A stretch of 6,753 nt of DNA from Pedobacter sp. (GTDB taxonomy: Bacteria; Bacteroidota; Bacteroidia; Sphingobacteriales; Sphingobacteriaceae): assembly GCA_030149995.1 (NCBI GenBank), contig JASLGV010000418.1:1-6753 (forward strand). The letters run 5' to 3'. The notes under the pieces were generated by a model. That model did no database searches. It was not told the DNA's origin and saw only the letters and a list, made by a program, of their open reading frames with translations. This document shows positions 5,405 through 6,753 of the stretch, piece by piece (position 1 is the first letter of the stretch; each line of letters opens with the position of its first letter). Both the position numbers and the translations under genes were made by a program.

Positions 5405-6376
5405 ATGAAAACATTCGCTGCTTATTGCAGGTATACCTGCTTTATTTTATTATCCTTCTTTTCGGGAAAGGCTTTGGCTCAATCGCCAAAACCCGGATTA
5501 CCGGTATTTTCATTTTTAAAAGAACAGGATTTTAACAAGCTTTTTCCTTTAAGAGATCATTTTTACAGCTATGAAGCTTTCAAAACAGCTGTAAGCAAGC
5601 TTTCTGCTATCGATATAAAAATAGAGCGCCGTGGCGACTGGTTTTACAGGATCTGGCGTACCGATACGGCTACAGGTCAAACGACTTTAATCAGGGCAGA
5701 TAAAGAGTGGGCTGAAAAGTGGGTACAAGAAAAGCCTTATACCGTAACAACCATTCATTTCAAAGATTTTTGCGCAGGGCAAGCAATGAACCTCAATAAG
5801 CGGGAGATGGCTGCTTTTTTAGCCAATATTGCGCATGAAACCCGGAATGGTCAAAACAACGAATACCAGGATGGCCTGATGCTTAAAAAGGAAGCCCAAA
5901 CAGATTCGGCCTATACCCGTAAAAGCATAACATATCCGGCAGTTGAGGGGCAAAAATACTACGGACGTGGCCCGATGCAGCTTAGTTACAACACCAACTA
6001 TGGTTATGCATCGGCCTGCATCTTTGGCGATCCATCTGTTTTATTAAACAATCCGAACCTACTTAGCAGCAATGCCACCGTGGCTTTTGAGTCTGCCATT
6101 TTTTTCTGGATGATTCCGCAAAACCCCAAACCATCTCCGCATGAGGTAATAACCGGAAACTGGAAACCTACACAGGCAGACGAGCTGAAAGGTTACAACC
6201 ATACATTCGCCATGGTTATCAATATTGTTAATGGTGCCGTTGAATGTGGAAAAACAGGCAGGCAGGAAGCCATGAAAGACAGGATCGGGTTCTACAATTA
6301 TTTTCTTCGCTATTTTGGCGTAAAAGATCTGAGCAGCTCTTTAGGCTGCGAATTGATGGTACCCTATGCTTCTTAA
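5405..6376 (+). CDS. Secreted glycoside hydrolase family 19 chitinase
   Basis: Starting at ATG 5405 the product has 323 residues. A signal peptide is evident at 1-25: MKTF start, hydrophobic FILLSFF, then ALA before Gln26, with no lipobox. GH19 enzymes cut beta-1,4 bonds in chitin by inversion. Visible hallmarks are FYSYEAF (53-59), AAFLANIAHET with general acid Glu145, probable second catalytic Glu163 (LKKEAQ), YYGRGPMQLSYNTNYG (185-200), AIFFWMIPQNPKPS (231-244), NIVNGAVECG (273-282) and DRIGFYNYF (292-300). Cys281 and Cys315 match the conserved C-terminal disulfide pair of plant enzymes; Cys123 and Cys205 may form another. Between FYSYEAF and the catalytic helix there are about 75 residues, well more than in plant GH19 enzymes, so an insertion is present (roughly 68-125). 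An upstream in-frame ATG at 5336 would put the start in the terminator and bury the signal peptide. The target may be fungal or arthropod chitin, or less likely peptidoglycan. Confidence 0.93.
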   Translation: MKTFAAYCRYTCFILLSFFSGKALAQSPKPGLPVFSFLKEQDFNKLFPLRDHFYSYEAFKTAVSKLSAIDIKIERRGDWFYRIWRTDTATGQTTLIRADKEWAEKWVQEKPYTVTTIHFKDFCAGQAMNLNKREMAAFLANIAHETRNGQNNEYQDGLMLKKEAQTDSAYTRKSITYPAVEGQKYYGRGPMQLSYNTNYGYASACIFGDPSVLLNNPNLLSSNATVAFESAIFFWMIPQNPKPSPHEVITGNWKPTQADELKGYNHTFAMVINIVNGAVECGKTGRQEAMKDRIGFYNYFLRYFGVKDLSSSLGCELMVPYAS

Positions 6377-6381
6377 ATCCA

Positions 6382-6753
6382 TTAGCCCATTCGTTGCCGC
6401 TTAATCAGATAAGCCTGCAACACAGGATAAAAACCGGTAGCAATATCGGCATCAACCAAATCTATTTTATACTGGGCACATTTCAGTTCAATTTCTTTCC
6501 TGTAAGCCGAAACCGCTTCCCTGTATTTATCTTTTACCTGACCGGCCTGCACTTTAACCGACTGCCCGGTTTCTACATCCAGAAATTCGTATGGTCTGTT
6601 TTCAAATGCGAAATCAACTTCCTTATTTTTATCGGCTACATTAAAAACCACCACCTCATGCTTGTTAAATTTGAGGTGGTGCAAAGCATCAAAAAAAGCA
6701 TCTGTTTGCTGCTTTTCAGCCTGTGTATTAAACAAATCGCTGAAAATAATAAC
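6382..6753 (-). CDS. DUF58 domain protein, C-terminal part (5' end outside window)
   Basis: The frame is open from the right edge to its stop codon at 6382-6384, giving 123 residues of a protein usually about 290-440 long. The visible part begins VIIFSDLF, a strand of the von Willebrand A-like fold of DUF58 proteins. It continues through FFDALHHLKFNKHEVVVFNV and FENRPYEFLDVETG, and ends GFYPVLQAYLIKRQRMG, a typical DUF58 C-terminus. DUF58 proteins generally sit beside MoxR-type AAA+ ATPases and are thought to act with them in assembling or maturing envelope or metal-dependent complexes; that partner would lie to the right of this window. A TTG at 6733-6735 is not the start, because conserved sequence continues upstream. 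The stop codon is 5 bases from that of the converging chitinase gene, with no terminator between them. Confidence 0.85.
   Translation of the reverse strand, partial: VIIFSDLFNTQAEKQQTDAFFDALHHLKFNKHEVVVFNVADKNKEVDFAFENRPYEFLDVETGQSVKVQAGQVKDKYREAVSAYRKEIELKCAQYKIDLVDADIATGFYPVLQAYLIKRQRMG

Noticed and set aside
5332..5535. 67-codon plus-strand frame starting in the terminator loop
   Set aside because: It begins inside the terminator hairpin and overlaps the chitinase signal peptide region in another frame. It looks hydrophobic only because it is a shifted reading of that region.
6733..6735. TTG as the start of a 117-residue protein
   Set aside because: Upstream in-frame codons (VIIFSD) continue the conserved DUF58 sequence to the window edge, so this is an internal Leu of a truncated gene.
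1..6753. Mobile element, phage, CRISPR or toxin-antitoxin/defence system
   Set aside because: No recombinase, direct repeat array, tRNA or defence-type gene is visible. The chitinase has a signal peptide and no adjoining phage genes, so it is not taken as an endolysin.

Overview
The window looks like ordinary chromosomal DNA from a Bacteroidetes bacterium, most likely a Pedobacter or Sphingobacteriaceae relative. This is an inference. It rests on moderately AT-rich sequence, little Shine-Dalgarno sequence before start codons, -7 boxes of the TAnnTTTG type, and the gene families present. No transposase, integrase, phage gene, CRISPR array, tRNA or rRNA was seen. Both outer genes run off the window.

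Layout. Bases 1-692 (+) are the 3' part of 4-hydroxyphenylpyruvate dioxygenase (tyrosine catabolism). A strong stem-loop at 791-824 ends it and also serves the operon that converges on it. Bases 834-3578 (-) are a tight three-gene operon, in transcription order a PoxB-type pyruvate:quinone oxidoreductase, a peroxiredoxin and a cytoplasmic DsbA-like thioredoxin-fold protein, with gaps of 8 and 4 bases. Upstream on the same strand is a HxlR-family winged-helix regulator (3697-4032). It is divergent from a zinc-independent quinone-oxidoreductase-like MDR enzyme (4170-5168, +). Their shared 137-base spacer holds a perfect 14-bp palindrome over a plausible promoter, the natural candidate operator. 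Bases 5169-5404 carry a run of inverted repeats ending in a very good terminator, then a promoter-like TATATTTG. Next is a secreted family-19 chitinase (5405-6376, +). The last gene (6382 to the right edge, -) is the C-terminal part of a DUF58 protein and converges on the chitinase with only 5 bases between stop codons.

How the genes may work together. PoxB decarboxylates pyruvate oxidatively and passes electrons from FAD to quinone, with some leakage to oxygen expected for flavoenzymes. The peroxiredoxin and CPHC protein behind it could be a peroxide-removal pair. The HxlR regulator with its single conserved-position cysteine, next to an MDR reductase, resembles known quinone/aldehyde-responsive HxlR modules. 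The region therefore has a redox-stress flavour, but that link is inferred. I found no clear novel system. The best items to follow up are the poxB-peroxiredoxin-DsbA operon, the HxlR operator, the hairpin-rich spacer and the insertion in the chitinase.
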